Shown here: positions 1 through 10,234 of the stretch, one piece after another
Layout of the letters: each line of letters starts with the position of its first letter
How positions within the stretch are numbered: the first letter of the stretch is position 1
Assembly (NCBI GenBank): GCA_014804365.1
Contig: JAAUZX010000090.1
Coordinates: forward strand, 1 to 54,067
Direction of reading: 5' to 3'
DNA from: Lachnospiraceae bacterium
GTDB taxonomy: Bacteria; Bacillota; Clostridia; Lachnospirales; Lachnospiraceae
Length of the DNA: 54,067 nt
Notes under the pieces: generated by a model
The model's input: only the letters and a program-made list of their open reading frames with translations
The model's database searches: none
What the model was told of the DNA's origin: nothing
Position numbers and translations under genes: made by a program

Positions 1-53
1 ATTTTCTTCCCCCGTTGATATAAATGTTATAAAACAATTATATCAAAATGTCC

Positions 54-84
54 CAAAAAAGAGAATGGAATTATCCCATTCTCC
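54..84 (-). terminator. Rho-independent terminator of the glucuronate operon
   Basis: On the minus strand an 8-bp perfect stem (GAGAATGG/CCATTCTC) with a 7-nt loop is followed by a run of T. It lies about 65 nt after the uxaC stop codon and plausibly ends the whole uronate transcript. Confidence 0.9.
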
Positions 85-149
85 TTAACATTTTTGTAAC
101 TTTATAAGTTTATCCTGCCCTCTTACACTTACCGCTGGCAAGTTGTATT

Positions 150-1562
150 CTATATTTTCAGATTAAAGCCAAAATATCGAACGGCATTCCGGTAAGAAAT
201 ATCCTTCACAAGTTTTTCAAGCGACTTTTCGTCATTCGGATATTCCCCGTTCTCCACCCATCCTCCGATCAAATCACAGAGTATCCTGCGGAAATACTCA
301 TGTCTTGTATAGGATAAAAAACTCCGTGAATCTGTCAGCATTCCGACAAAGTTTCCCAGAAGTCCCAGATTAGCTAAGGATGTCAACTGATCGATCATTC
401 CCTGTTTATTGTCATTAAACCACCATGCACTTCCCTGCTGGATCTTCCCTGCACATTCCTCATTCTGGAAACAGCCTATAATGGTACCAATCGCCGCATT
501 ATCCGCCGGATTCAGACTATACAGAATCGTTTTGGGTAGTGCATCCTTCTCCTGTAATGCATTTAGCAGGTCTGCTAACTGGGCAGAGGGCGTATAATTA
601 TTGATACAATCTATCCCGGCATCGGCGCCCAGGCAGCGGTATACCCGCTTATTATTGTCCCGTTTTACGCCGAAATGAAGCTGCATAGCCCAGCCTAATC
701 GTCTGTACTCTTTTCCAGCATACACAAGAAATGCTGTCTTGTATTTTAATTCTTCTTCGTAAGACACTTCCCCGCCTGTCATTGCCCTTTCGAAAATATC
801 CTCTATCTCTTCATCGGATATCGGTACATACATAGCATAATCAAGGCTGTGATCGGATATCCGGCACCCCATTTTATCAAAAAAATCCATTCGTTTAGTA
901 AGGGCAGTTTTCAGCTCATTAAAAGTCGAGATTTCCATATCCGCCACCCTTCCAAGGCGTTCTATATAGCCCGCAAAATTCGGTGACGTTATCTTCATGG
1001 CAGCTTCCGGTCTCCATGCAGGCAGAACCTGCACATCAAAACTCTTATCTTCCACGATCTGTTTATGCCATTTCAGGTCATCCGCCGGATCATCAGTAGT
1101 ACACAGCAGCGTCACACCTGACTGTCTGATCAGGCTTCTCGCGCTGAACTGCGCCGTTTGCAGTTTATCGTTACAGATATCCCACACATCCTGCGCTGTT
1201 TCCCCGTTCAGCACTCCGTCATATCCGAAATATCTCTGCAACTCCAGATGGCTCCAGTGGTACAGGGGATTCCCGATCGCCTTTTCCAGTGTCTCGGACC
1301 ACTTCTGAAATTTCTCCCGGTCAGAAGCATTTCCAGTGATATATTCTTCCCCTATCCCATTGGAACGCATCTGCCTCCACTTGTAATGATCACCGCCCAG
1401 CCAAAGCTGTGTGATATTCTCAAATCTCTTATCTTCCGCGATTTCCTGTGGGCTGATATGGCAGTGGTAATCCAGAATCGGCATTTTTGCAGCATACTCG
1501 TGATACAGCTTCTGCGCTGTTTCAGTTGACAGCAGGAAATTTTGATCCATAAATTTTTTCAT
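150..1562 (-). CDS. uxaC: Glucuronate isomerase (uronate isomerase)
   Basis: Cytoplasmic isomerase that converts D-glucuronate to D-fructuronate (and D-galacturonate to D-tagaturonate), the first step after glucuronate release. The 470-residue length is the usual one for the family. The N-terminal metal-binding motif DYHCHISPQEIAED is present, and the later segments LHFGVKRDNN, GMLTDSRSFLSYTRHEYFRR and the C-terminal RYFGFNLK match the family. A GGAGG lies 10 nt before the chosen ATG. It is the last gene of the operon, 21 nt after kdgK, and is followed by a strong terminator. Together with uxuB, uxuA, kdgK and kdgA it makes a complete glucuronate branch. Galacturonate-specific genes (uxaA, uxaB) are absent here, so glucuronate is the likely substrate. 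Confidence 0.95.
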   Translation of the reverse strand: MKKFMDQNFLLSTETAQKLYHEYAAKMPILDYHCHISPQEIAEDKRFENITQLWLGGDHYKWRQMRSNGIGEEYITGNASDREKFQKWSETLEKAIGNPLYHWSHLELQRYFGYDGVLNGETAQDVWDICNDKLQTAQFSARSLIRQSGVTLLCTTDDPADDLKWHKQIVEDKSFDVQVLPAWRPEAAMKITSPNFAGYIERLGRVADMEISTFNELKTALTKRMDFFDKMGCRISDHSLDYAMYVPISDEEIEDIFERAMTGGEVSYEEELKYKTAFLVYAGKEYRRLGWAMQLHFGVKRDNNKRVYRCLGADAGIDCINNYTPSAQLADLLNALQEKDALPKTILYSLNPADNAAIGTIIGCFQNEECAGKIQQGSAWWFNDNKQGMIDQLTSLANLGLLGNFVGMLTDSRSFLSYTRHEYFRRILCDLIGGWVENGEYPNDEKSLEKLVKDISYRNAVRYFGFNLKI

Positions 1563-1583
1563 GTTGCAACGCCCTCCGTCAGA

Positions 1584-2627
1584 CTACCTCTGCACACGTC
1601 CGGAAGCATCTCCGTCCGCCAGTTTCAAGACCTCATCCATCGACACCATATTGAAGTCTCCCTCAATGGAATGCTTCAGGCAGGAGGCCGCCACCGCAAA
1701 TTCAACAGTCCTTTGCGCGTCATATCCATTTAAGCAGGCTGCAATCAGACCGGCGCCAAAGCTGTCCCCGCCGCCCACGCGGTCAACGATGTGCATTTTA
1801 TATTTCTTGCTGAAAAAATAATCATTCCCATCGTACAGCATCGCCGACCAGAGATTATCATTTGCAGAGAGTGACTCCCGCAGGGTGATTGCTACCTTTT
1901 CAAACCCGAAACGGTCTGCCAGATGTTTTGCAACACTCTTATATCCTTCATGGTTCACCTCGCCCGCATAAACATCCGTATTCTCCGCTCTTATACCGAA
2001 TACATCCGCTGCATCTTCCTCATTTGCAATGCATACATCTACATACTTGCAGAGTTCACCCATGACCTGTCCTGCCTTTTCCCTGCTCCATAGCTTATTC
2101 CTGTAATTTAAGTCACAGGATATCTTTATACCTGCTTCCTTGGCAGCCTTACACGCCTCAAGGCAGATCTGTGCTACATTGTCATTCAGTGCAGGGGTAA
2201 TCCCTGTAAAATGAAACCACTCCGCCTCTTCAAAAATCGCTTTCCAATCAAAATCATCTTTCGATGCCATGGCAATGGAAGAGCCGGCACGGTCGTAAAT
2301 AACCTTTGAAGGTCTCTGGGACGCCCCTTTTTCAAGAAAATAGATACCGATTCTGTCTCCTCCGCGCACAATCCCGGATGTATCCACTCCGAATCTTCTT
2401 AAAGAATTTACTGCGCCCTGTCCGATCTCATGTGCCGGAAGCTTTGTGACAAAGCAGGCATTAAAACCGAAATTTGCAAGGGATACCGCCACGTTTGCCT
2501 CCCCACCGCCATAAGTCGCGCCGAAGCTTTCCGCCTGCACAAAACGATAATATCCTTCCGGTGCCAGCCTTAACATGATCTCACCGAATGTAACAACTTT
2601 TTTTCCCATATTCTGCTTCATTTTCAT
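1584..2627 (-). CDS. kdgK: 2-keto-3-deoxygluconate kinase (PfkB family)
   Basis: Phosphorylates 2-keto-3-deoxygluconate (KDG) to KDPG with ATP in the cytoplasm. It is a ribokinase/PfkB-fold protein: the N-terminal VVTFGEIMLRL, the glycine-rich GATYGGGEANVAVSLANFG and the C-terminal signature DRVGGGDSFGAGL with its catalytic Asp are all visible. The open frame extends 15 codons further upstream, but the only good ribosome site (AAAGG) precedes the ATG at 2627, so that start is chosen. It lies between kdgA and uxaC in the uronate operon. Related PfkB kinases act on fructose or other sugars; the KDG assignment rests mainly on the neighbouring aldolase and dehydratase. Confidence 0.9.
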   Translation of the reverse strand: MKMKQNMGKKVVTFGEIMLRLAPEGYYRFVQAESFGATYGGGEANVAVSLANFGFNACFVTKLPAHEIGQGAVNSLRRFGVDTSGIVRGGDRIGIYFLEKGASQRPSKVIYDRAGSSIAMASKDDFDWKAIFEEAEWFHFTGITPALNDNVAQICLEACKAAKEAGIKISCDLNYRNKLWSREKAGQVMGELCKYVDVCIANEEDAADVFGIRAENTDVYAGEVNHEGYKSVAKHLADRFGFEKVAITLRESLSANDNLWSAMLYDGNDYFFSKKYKMHIVDRVGGGDSFGAGLIAACLNGYDAQRTVEFAVAASCLKHSIEGDFNMVSMDEVLKLADGDASGRVQR

Positions 2628-2679
2628 CCTCATACCTTTCCGCAGTCTGCCGGATTTGTGCCGCAGACACAAATTTGCG

Positions 2680-3321
2680 TCATTTATTTCTGATATCAGA
2701 TACCAGTCTTACTGCTTCAGCAGTCAGTTTCTTTACTACATCAAATTCTTCGTTTCTGATCAGATCCGCTTTTACCATCCAGCTTCCTCCACATGCCACA
2801 ATTCTGTCGTAAGACAGATATTTCTCAAGATTGGCTGCGTTAATACCACCGGTAGGCATAAACTTAATATCCGTATAAGGCGCTGCCAGAGCTTTGATCG
2901 TGTCAATACCGCCGAACTGCTCTGCCGGGAAAAATTTGATAACCTCCAGTCCGCGTTTTACTGCCTGTGCCACTTCCGATGGCGTAATACATCCCGGGAA
3001 TACCGAAATACTTCTCTCAATACAGTAATCCACGATCTCCGGATCAAATCCCGGACTGACAATAAACTTAGCTCCTGCATCTATGGCACGGTCGGCCTGC
3101 TCTATGGTAAGCACCGTCCCTGCCCCGACAAACATTTCAGGAAATTCCTTTACCATGCTCCTGATCGATTCTTCTGCAGCTTCTGTCCGGAATGTAACTT
3201 CCGCACAGGGAAGCCCTCCTTCACACAATGCCTCTGCCAAGGGCCGGGCATCTTTTGCATCATTCAGTACAACTACCGGAACCACTCCCAGTTCCTGTAT
3301 CATTTCCAGCTCACTCATCAT
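2680..3321 (-). CDS. kdgA: KDPG/KHG aldolase
   Basis: Class I aldolase that cleaves 2-keto-3-deoxy-6-phosphogluconate to pyruvate and glyceraldehyde-3-phosphate, the exit of the pathway into glycolysis. The Schiff-base lysine is in VIKFFPAEQFGG, the catalytic glutamate in CAEVTFRTEAA, and GAGTVL and MPTGGI form the phosphate-binding ends of the TIM barrel. The start is set at the ATG at 3321, which has AAAGGA 9 nt upstream and gives a 213-residue protein, the usual size. A GTG eight codons earlier lies upstream of that ribosome site and is unlikely to be used. It sits between uxuB and kdgK. Confidence 0.94.
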   Translation of the reverse strand: MMSELEMIQELGVVPVVVLNDAKDARPLAEALCEGGLPCAEVTFRTEAAEESIRSMVKEFPEMFVGAGTVLTIEQADRAIDAGAKFIVSPGFDPEIVDYCIERSISVFPGCITPSEVAQAVKRGLEVIKFFPAEQFGGIDTIKALAAPYTDIKFMPTGGINAANLEKYLSYDRIVACGGSWMVKADLIRNEEFDVVKKLTAEAVRLVSDIRNK

Positions 3322-3386
3322 TTTTGCCGTTCCTTTCAAATTCACAAATATATTGCAAATAATTTATCAAACTTTTCCACTCTTCC

Positions 3387-4991
3387 TCATACATATTTTT
3401 CCAATGTTTTGCGGACTACTCCCCGTCCTGCAATCAGTTCCTTGAAATAGCCGCATACCTTATCGGCCATACCCGCCTCATACAGATCCACACCAAATAT
3501 CTTGGCATTTTCCATGATCGGTCTTAGGATATCTTCCACATCCGTATCTCCAAGTCTGATTCTTTCTATCTGCGGACAAAGTTCCTCAAGCAGAGGATCC
3601 GGGCTCAGTTCAAATGGCCGTCCTTCGTCATCTACCGCCATCAGATATCTCATCCATCCCGCAAACACGAGCGGGATCATCTGCAGATCGTCTGTCTTTA
3701 AATTTTCATCTGCTGCATAAGCCTTAATCGTCTCCCCAAACCGGATCGCCAGTTTCTGGGATGTGTCTGTTGCGATCCTTTGTGGTGTGTCCGGCATAAA
3801 CGGATTCGGCACACGCACCTTAAGTACCGTATCAATGAATTCCCTCGGGCTTAAGATTCCCGGATCGACTACCACCGGAAGCCCTTCCTTGTAACCTACT
3901 GTCTCCACCAGCTTTACGAGTTCCCTGTCCTTCATCTCATCAGAGATTTTCCGATATCCAAGCAGACAGCCGAATATCGCAAGGCAGGTATGCAGCGGAT
4001 TTAAGCAGGTACATACCTTCATTTTTTCTACTTTATCCACCGTTGCACGGTCTGTAAAGATAATGCCGCCCTGTGTCAGATCCGGTCGCCCGTTCGGGAA
4101 ATCATCTTCGATGACCAGATATTCCGTTTCTTCCGCATTAACAAATGGTGCAACATATGTATTTTTAGTGGTAATCACCGGTTCCAGCTCTTCCACGCCG
4201 TCTTCTCTCAAAACAGCCTCTACGGAAGCATCCGGTCTGGGCGTGATCTTATCGATCATACTCCATGTGAAAGATACTTTTCCGGAATCAATATATTCCA
4301 TAAATCCGGCATCCGCCTTTCCGTTTTCCGTCCATGCTCTTGCAAATGCCGAGACTGCCGCATATAATTTATCCCCGTTATGGGAGCAGTTATCCGTGCT
4401 TACCATGGCGATGGGTTTCTCTCCCGCACAGTATCTTGCATAGAGCAGAGAAGCAACCTTTCCCATGTAGCTTGCCGGTCTCTCCGGTCCCGCCGTAAAA
4501 TCTGCCGCCACATCCGGCAGCCGTTCTCCTTTTCCGTCGGTCAGACTGTAACCTTTTTCCGTGATGGTAAAGGTAGCCATCTGCAGGGAATCCTTTCCAA
4601 AGATCTCTTTCAGTCTTCCGTATGCCTTATCATTACCTGAATCTAAAGGCAGCGCCTCCGCCACGCTTCCTATCACTTTTTTGTCGATCGTCCCATCTGC
4701 TTTCAGCGTCACTGCAATCCCCAGATTATCGTGTGTATCATACATCTTTTCCACGATTTCATAATCGAAACCTTCCGCAACAATAATACCTCTGTCCAGC
4801 GTTCCGTCATTCAGCATTTTCTCTGCGATCGCGGCATGAAAGGCACGGAACAGATTACCTGCACCGAAGTGAACCCAGAACGGGTTTGCTTTTGTTGCCT
4901 CTCTCATCTTGCCGATGTCGTACCGGGGAAGACTATATCCCTTTTCTTCCCATTGTTTCCTATCCGATATTCCTTGTAAATCAACTTTCAT
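3387..4991 (-). CDS. uxuB: D-fructuronate reductase (mannitol dehydrogenase family)
   Basis: NADH-dependent reduction of D-fructuronate to D-mannonate, step two of glucuronate breakdown. It belongs to the polyol-specific long-chain dehydrogenase family: FGAGNLFRAFHAA is the N-terminal nucleotide-binding loop, STDNCSHNGD lies in the active-site region, and CLNPLHTCLA is conserved in the C-terminal domain. The protein is about 534 residues from the ATG at 4991, which has GGAG 6 nt upstream; ATGs at 5003 and 5015 are alternatives. Mannitol or tagaturonate dehydrogenase activity cannot be excluded from sequence alone. Direct contact with uxuA upstream and kdgA downstream makes fructuronate the best substrate. 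Confidence 0.9.
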   Translation of the reverse strand: MKVDLQGISDRKQWEEKGYSLPRYDIGKMREATKANPFWVHFGAGNLFRAFHAAIAEKMLNDGTLDRGIIVAEGFDYEIVEKMYDTHDNLGIAVTLKADGTIDKKVIGSVAEALPLDSGNDKAYGRLKEIFGKDSLQMATFTITEKGYSLTDGKGERLPDVAADFTAGPERPASYMGKVASLLYARYCAGEKPIAMVSTDNCSHNGDKLYAAVSAFARAWTENGKADAGFMEYIDSGKVSFTWSMIDKITPRPDASVEAVLREDGVEELEPVITTKNTYVAPFVNAEETEYLVIEDDFPNGRPDLTQGGIIFTDRATVDKVEKMKVCTCLNPLHTCLAIFGCLLGYRKISDEMKDRELVKLVETVGYKEGLPVVVDPGILSPREFIDTVLKVRVPNPFMPDTPQRIATDTSQKLAIRFGETIKAYAADENLKTDDLQMIPLVFAGWMRYLMAVDDEGRPFELSPDPLLEELCPQIERIRLGDTDVEDILRPIMENAKIFGVDLYEAGMADKVCGYFKELIAGRGVVRKTLEKYV

Positions 4992-5061
4992 CACACGCTC
5001 CATTTCTGCGCACATCCTTATGCATCATTAATTTGTTCCAAATGCACACAAGCCATATTTT

Positions 5062-6138
5062 CTATTTTCCTGCTACTGACGATTTTTCAATTGCTTCCCA
5101 CAGACCGTTAAGATAAGCTGCGCCAAGCGCACGGTCATAAAGCCCATATCCGGGCATTGCGACCTCATCCCAGATCATACGCCCGTGGTCCGGACGAATG
5201 GGTCCGGTAAACCCGATATCATACAGGGCTTTCATGATTTCATACATATCGAAACTTCCGTCGGCGGAAAGATGGGCTGCTTCTTCAAAGTTGTCGGGTG
5301 TGATAAACTTTAAATTCCGCACATGGGCGAAATGAATTCTTCCCTTCAAAGAGCGTATCATATCAGGAAGATCATTCTCCAGATTTGTACCATACGAACC
5401 GGAACAGAATGTCACACCATTATGCGGGTTATCCACCATTTTCATCATACGGAGAATATTTTCCTTATTGATGATAATGCGTGGAAGTCCGAATACGCTC
5501 CATGCCGGATCATCCGGATGGATCGCCATGTTGATATCGTATTTATCACAGACCGGCATGATCCTTTCCAGAAAATATTTCAGGTTCTCAAATAATTTTT
5601 CATCATCAATATCTTTGTACATCTCAAACAGCTCTTTTACATGAGCCATGCGCTCCGGCTCCCACCCCGGCATTACCGTTCCGTTCATATCCCCAGCAAT
5701 AGACTCAAACATCTTCTCCGGATCAATGGCGTCCACAGCTTCCTGTGTATATGCGAGCACTGTTGACCCGTCCGGTCTTACGCGCGCCAATTCCGTACGC
5801 GTCCAGTCGAATACCGGCATGAAATTGTAACATACCAGATGAATATCTTCCTGTCCCAGATTCTCAAGGGTTTTGATATAATTCTCGATATACTGTTCCC
5901 TCTCCGGTACGCCGGTTTTGATCGCATCATGAATGTTGACGCTCTCTATGCCCGCAATATGCAATCCTGATGCCTCCACCTCATCGATCAATCCGCGTAT
6001 CCGCTCTCTGCTCCACACCTCTCCCGGGCTCGTATCATACAATGTTGTAATGACTCCTTTTACACCCGGTATCTGGCGGATCTGTCTCAATGTTACCGTG
6101 TCAAACTTGAAGCCGTACCATCTTAGTGTCATCTCCAT
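5062..6138 (-). CDS. uxuA: D-mannonate dehydratase
   Basis: Metal-dependent dehydration of D-mannonate to 2-keto-3-deoxygluconate, linking UxuB to KdgK. It has the TIM-barrel UxuA form of 358 residues, with HPDDPAW, FCSGSYGTN, HFAHVRNLK and the C-terminal RPDHGRMIWDE all recognisable as metal and substrate-binding segments. The frame stays open about 54 codons further upstream, overlapping uidA. The ATG at 6138, preceded by CGGAGG at 8 nt, matches the family N-terminus (MTLRWYG). It lies 31 nt after the uidA stop. Confidence 0.95.
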   Translation of the reverse strand: MEMTLRWYGFKFDTVTLRQIRQIPGVKGVITTLYDTSPGEVWSRERIRGLIDEVEASGLHIAGIESVNIHDAIKTGVPEREQYIENYIKTLENLGQEDIHLVCYNFMPVFDWTRTELARVRPDGSTVLAYTQEAVDAIDPEKMFESIAGDMNGTVMPGWEPERMAHVKELFEMYKDIDDEKLFENLKYFLERIMPVCDKYDINMAIHPDDPAWSVFGLPRIIINKENILRMMKMVDNPHNGVTFCSGSYGTNLENDLPDMIRSLKGRIHFAHVRNLKFITPDNFEEAAHLSADGSFDMYEIMKALYDIGFTGPIRPDHGRMIWDEVAMPGYGLYDRALGAAYLNGLWEAIEKSSVAGK

Positions 6139-6169
6139 GTCTATGTCCTCCGTTAATCGGTTTTGTTTT

Positions 6170-7936
6170 CTAAGCCTGCAGATAAAATTTCTGCAGAACA
6201 TGAAATGCCATCTTCTTATATTTCTTATCCGCAGAACACAGCCCCTTCCGATTATAATAATTCTGAATATAGCTGGTTCTTCTCGGACATCGGAAATCAT
6301 ATAAGATCCAAGGTGTCATTCCCTTGATGTAATCGATCTTTCGTAATACTTCGATCTGCCGCTCATATACATACGCCTGACATTCCTCCGTCCCCTTATC
6401 TGTCACGGTTCCGTGATGACCTGCCAGAGCATCTGCCCCGAATTCCGTAATAATAACCGGCTTCTCCGGTCTGCTGTTTGCCATAAGCTGCGGAAGCTTC
6501 TCGAAATCAGGTGTATACCAGCCGCAATATTCATTGATACCGATCACATCCAGATACTCAATCAAGCGATCTGCTATCACATTTTTCTCGCCGTCAACAA
6601 GACATGCGGCCGACACCAGGCGGTTTCCGCCTTCTTTGTGTGCACATCCGGCAAGGCTGCTCATAAACTTTAACCGTTCGTCCGTATCGGCATTCTCATT
6701 ACCTACAGACCATATAATCACACTTGCCCGATTCCAGTCACGTCTCATCAATTCCCTCATCTGATTTTCGGCATCCTCGTAAGTCTTGTCTCTTTCAAAC
6801 CGGATTGCCCAATACACGGGAATTTCCTCCCAGAGAAGCATCCCCATCTCATCTGCAAGCTTTGCCATTCTTTCGCTGTGCGGATAATGTGCAACCCTCA
6901 TGAAATTACATCCAAGTTCCTTTGCCAGCAGAATATTCTCTGTTCTTTCTGCGTCTGTCAATGCCTTTCCGTTTTCTACACTTTCCTCATGACAGCTGAT
7001 TCCACGCAGGAACACAGGGCTGCCATTTAGAATAATCTCACCCTTCTCTACTTTAATTTCACGAAATCCTACCCTGTCACTGACAGAATCATCCATATAT
7101 GATACTGTTACATCATATAATCTGGGCTTATCCGGTGACCATAACTCAGGCCCTGCTTCTATAACAAGAGTCCCTGCTCCGTCCACAACGGAAATCTGCG
7201 ATTTGATCCCTAACTCTTCAATGCACAGCCCGGCTTCCCCTGAAAGTTCCTCTGACAGCTTCACTTCTGCCTGTATTTTGCTAAATGTTCCGTCGGGAAC
7301 AAGCGCGATCTGAAAATCTTTAATATAGACCTTCGGAAGATAGATCAACTCAATATCCCTGTATACTCCCCCATAGTTAAACCAGTCCGTATTCTCGGTC
7401 GGAACCTGCGTTTCCCTTCTGGTGCTGTCAACGACGAGCATGATTCTGTTGTCTGCTTTCAAAACATCAGTAATATCAAAATAACCGGGTGTAGAACCGC
7501 CTCTGTGCATTCCCACATAGGTTCTGTTTACAAACACACGACACAGATAATTTGCAGCTCCCACTTTCAGGACCACTCTTTCCTCTCTGTTTCCGCAATG
7601 AGAGAATTTTCTGGTAAATACCATGCTGCCGTCATATAGTAAAAATCTTTCATCCAAAGTATTCCAGCAGCGAGGCAGAGACATCACCGGCCACTCGTCA
7701 AAAGAATAATCCAGCGGAAGCGTATAGCCGTTTTCATCAAACTGTCTTTCTTTGAACCACTGCTGCCTTAAACATGTATCATACTGATCCACGGCATACT
7801 GCCATTCCCCATTCAATAAAACCTTCTTCCTTCCGGAATCAAATATCATGGTATCTGCTGTTGCCTGTTTCCCCTCATACTGTTGTGTATAATCCTCCAA
7901 ATGAATATCTGACATATATATTTTCGGTTTTTCCAT
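6170..7936 (-). CDS. uidA: Beta-glucuronidase (GH2)
   Basis: Hydrolyses beta-D-glucuronides to free glucuronate. The 588-residue protein has the GH2 order: N-terminal sugar-binding jelly roll, Ig-like domain and C-terminal TIM barrel. The acid/base Glu is in SVGNENAD near residue 414 and the nucleophile Glu in [11 protein letters not shown] near residue 498. Near residue 562 the motif NRKG supplies the Asn-x-Lys pair that contacts the uronate carboxylate in gut beta-glucuronidases and separates them from beta-galactosidases. There is no signal peptide, so it acts on imported substrate. GGAGG lies 8 nt before the ATG at 7936. Beta-galacturonidase activity is a less likely alternative because only the glucuronate branch follows. 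Confidence 0.92.
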   Translation of the reverse strand: MEKPKIYMSDIHLEDYTQQYEGKQATADTMIFDSGRKKVLLNGEWQYAVDQYDTCLRQQWFKERQFDENGYTLPLDYSFDEWPVMSLPRCWNTLDERFLLYDGSMVFTRKFSHCGNREERVVLKVGAANYLCRVFVNRTYVGMHRGGSTPGYFDITDVLKADNRIMLVVDSTRRETQVPTENTDWFNYGGVYRDIELIYLPKVYIKDFQIALVPDGTFSKIQAEVKLSEELSGEAGLCIEELGIKSQISVVDGAGTLVIEAGPELWSPDKPRLYDVTVSYMDDSVSDRVGFREIKVEKGEIILNGSPVFLRGISCHEESVENGKALTDAERTENILLAKELGCNFMRVAHYPHSERMAKLADEMGMLLWEEIPVYWAIRFERDKTYEDAENQMRELMRRDWNRASVIIWSVGNENADTDERLKFMSSLAGCAHKEGGNRLVSAACLVDGEKNVIADRLIEYLDVIGINEYCGWYTPDFEKLPQLMANSRPEKPVIITEFGADALAGHHGTVTDKGTEECQAYVYERQIEVLRKIDYIKGMTPWILYDFRCPRRTSYIQNYYNRKGLCSADKKYKKMAFHVLQKFYLQA

Positions 7937-7952
7937 GCTCTTTTCCTCCACA

Positions 7953-10217
7953 TTAAACAATACTGACTTCTACTCTATATGTTTTCCCGTCCTGATAAGG
8001 CAGAACTGCCTTTTCAAATAATCGTCCATCCACAGATACAGCGGCTTCTTCACCACGTTTAATCGTTATATCATAAACTGCATTCCGGTATCGTCTTCTA
8101 CACTTTACCTGATCCCACCCGGACGAAAGTAACGGATGAATACGCAATCCCCACACGGTACTTTCCACTCCCAGCAGCTCCTCCATTAACAACATCTGCA
8201 TCCATGCGGCGGTGCCCGTGCCATAATGCTGGCTGGAACGCCCGAAATTATCGGATTCCCTTAAACCATAATAATAATTTGCCAGATAAATCGGAAGCTG
8301 TAAACTCCGGGAAGGCATATTCTCAGGATTCGTCGGAAGCGTTCTCCACAAAGTCTCATAGAAACCTTCCGCATCACCTTCCTTCGCTTGTGCAAACGCC
8401 ATAAACATAGAAGCATGACAATATACCGATCCGTTTTCCGTAGTGCCGGATTTCTTCACGCTGATACGTCCCCAGTGCGGATTCCATTCCCGAAACGGCG
8501 GATCGAGTATGATCGGACCAAATGGTGTTGCAAGCTGCCCGAATGCCTCCTCCAGAAGTCTCATTCTTTCCTCATCCGCAATTCCTGCCAGAACAGCCCA
8601 TGACTGCGTATTCAGAAACAATCTGTCATGACTGTCTCCGAGTATCGTTCCGTCATCGTGGATGGCTGCCGCATACCATTTACCGCCCCATGCATGTTCA
8701 TTCAGCGCATTTTTCATGCGTTCTGCCGATACCGTCAACTCATTTGTTTTCTCCGGATCGCTTTCCAGATAAATAAGTATTTTTCGTGTCGCATACACCA
8801 ATGCCATAGAAAGCCATACCGACTCTCCTTTGCCTTCCCTGCCGACGCCGTTGATCGGATCATTCCAATCCCCGTCGCCCATCAGACACAGTCCATGTAT
8901 CCCCACACTTTGGTACAAATAATGCAGTGCTTTCAGCAAATGCTCTAAGACCGTCCCATCGCCTCCGTCCAGATAAGGAACCTTCTTATATAACACATTC
9001 TCTTCACCCCTTTGCCGGGCATATATTTCAGTACAGATAACCAGCCAGACCGGTGCGTCTGTGTGGTTTAACAGACACAGCCCTCTTGGTGGTGCGCCTG
9101 TCGTATCGTGCCACTGCCGGAGCGATCCATCCCTTTTCTGTAACCGCATCACATCTAAAATATATTTCTCCGCCTCTTTCGGGGCAAACATGGCATACCC
9201 CATTGCATCCTGAAGCTGATTTCTGACCGGACAATAAGAACTCCCGCGATTCTGTCTGGTCAACAATGTGATCTGCTTTTTCAACCAGTAATTCCCGAAT
9301 GCGTTCAGATTCTCATCCGGTGTCTCCATAAAGAAACGCTCCTCCGTTTCCTTCCATGCCTTTTGCAGAATCGACCGCTCCTCCTCCACATAGACACCAC
9401 CGAACTTTCTCTTCTGCTCAAAAATCTGCTCCTTCGTCACCGCAGCGCCCGCCTCCAGAAAGAGTACTACTTTTTCATTCGGTCTTATCACGAAGTTATG
9501 GCACAGGGCTCCGCAAAAATCTTCCGCTTCTCCCTTTTTTCCGCTCAGCACGCCTTCTTTGACTCCCTGTGGAATATGGGTTTCACCGAAACTTCCGAAG
9601 AAACGCCGTCTGCTCATATCACAGGAGTCCGGCTCACGATCCGAAAACAGATAGAAATATGCCGCCTCCTTCTCCACTTTCTCCTTCTCCTCATACAACG
9701 CATGATACGGAAAGGCATATTTGATGATCACCTGCTCCTCCTCGTCATATACGCATTCACCGCCCATGACTCCGTGATCATAAAATCCGAATACGGTATA
9801 TAACGAAATCTCCCGCTCTTCCTTACTTTGATTCCGCAAGGATAAAGACCACAGCTCCTTATTCCCGACGGCCGGCACCATCACTTCTATCGTAGTCTCT
9901 ATTCCCTCACAGACAGAATGCAGTGTCGTGCTCCACAAACCGTGCTCACAGGAATAAGAATCATAGTCTTTTCCTAACGGAAGAAAATTCGGATTCCATA
10001 TCTTTCCCGATTTTCTATCTGCGAGATAAAAATACCTCTCCTGACAGATACATGGTGTCCTGTTATATCCGTTTACCAACTGCCCGCTTCCCTGCAGCGT
10101 CTGATCCATTTCCAGATAATATGTATCGTTATATAAGAAATTCTTCCATGGGGCAGGTGTGTGCGGAGTCACAATCTCATACTTCTTTCCGCCCTCCGTA
10201 AAATGTCCATATTCCAT
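7953..10217 (-). CDS. GH94-family phosphorylase-like protein
   Basis: A 754-residue protein of the GH94 / cellobiose phosphorylase type, an inverting phosphorylase family that splits beta-glucosidic disaccharides with phosphate. It has the N-terminal beta-sandwich (segments such as [19 protein letters not shown]), a linker, and an (alpha/alpha)6 barrel with the general-acid motif LMGDGDWND near residue 450. Conserved [20 protein letters not shown] and the C-terminal [10 protein letters not shown] also fit. No signal peptide is visible. The chosen ATG at 10217 has GAGAGG 8 nt upstream. It lies between the transporter and uidA, so its substrate probably arrives through that transporter; a uronic-acid-containing disaccharide is an inference, as is phosphorylase rather than other GH94-like activity. 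Confidence 0.8.
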   Translation of the reverse strand: MEYGHFTEGGKKYEIVTPHTPAPWKNFLYNDTYYLEMDQTLQGSGQLVNGYNRTPCICQERYFYLADRKSGKIWNPNFLPLGKDYDSYSCEHGLWSTTLHSVCEGIETTIEVMVPAVGNKELWSLSLRNQSKEEREISLYTVFGFYDHGVMGGECVYDEEEQVIIKYAFPYHALYEEKEKVEKEAAYFYLFSDREPDSCDMSRRRFFGSFGETHIPQGVKEGVLSGKKGEAEDFCGALCHNFVIRPNEKVVLFLEAGAAVTKEQIFEQKRKFGGVYVEEERSILQKAWKETEERFFMETPDENLNAFGNYWLKKQITLLTRQNRGSSYCPVRNQLQDAMGYAMFAPKEAEKYILDVMRLQKRDGSLRQWHDTTGAPPRGLCLLNHTDAPVWLVICTEIYARQRGEENVLYKKVPYLDGGDGTVLEHLLKALHYLYQSVGIHGLCLMGDGDWNDPINGVGREGKGESVWLSMALVYATRKILIYLESDPEKTNELTVSAERMKNALNEHAWGGKWYAAAIHDDGTILGDSHDRLFLNTQSWAVLAGIADEERMRLLEEAFGQLATPFGPIILDPPFREWNPHWGRISVKKSGTTENGSVYCHASMFMAFAQAKEGDAEGFYETLWRTLPTNPENMPSRSLQLPIYLANYYYGLRESDNFGRSSQHYGTGTAAWMQMLLMEELLGVESTVWGLRIHPLLSSGWDQVKCRRRYRNAVYDITIKRGEEAAVSVDGRLFEKAVLPYQDGKTYRVEVSIV

Positions 10218-10234
10218 CTTCTTTACCTCTCCAT

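Noticed and set aside
2575..3450. A 291-codon plus-strand frame opposite kdgA
   Set aside because: It is antisense to a clear aldolase gene; composition and lack of a start signal indicate a shadow frame.
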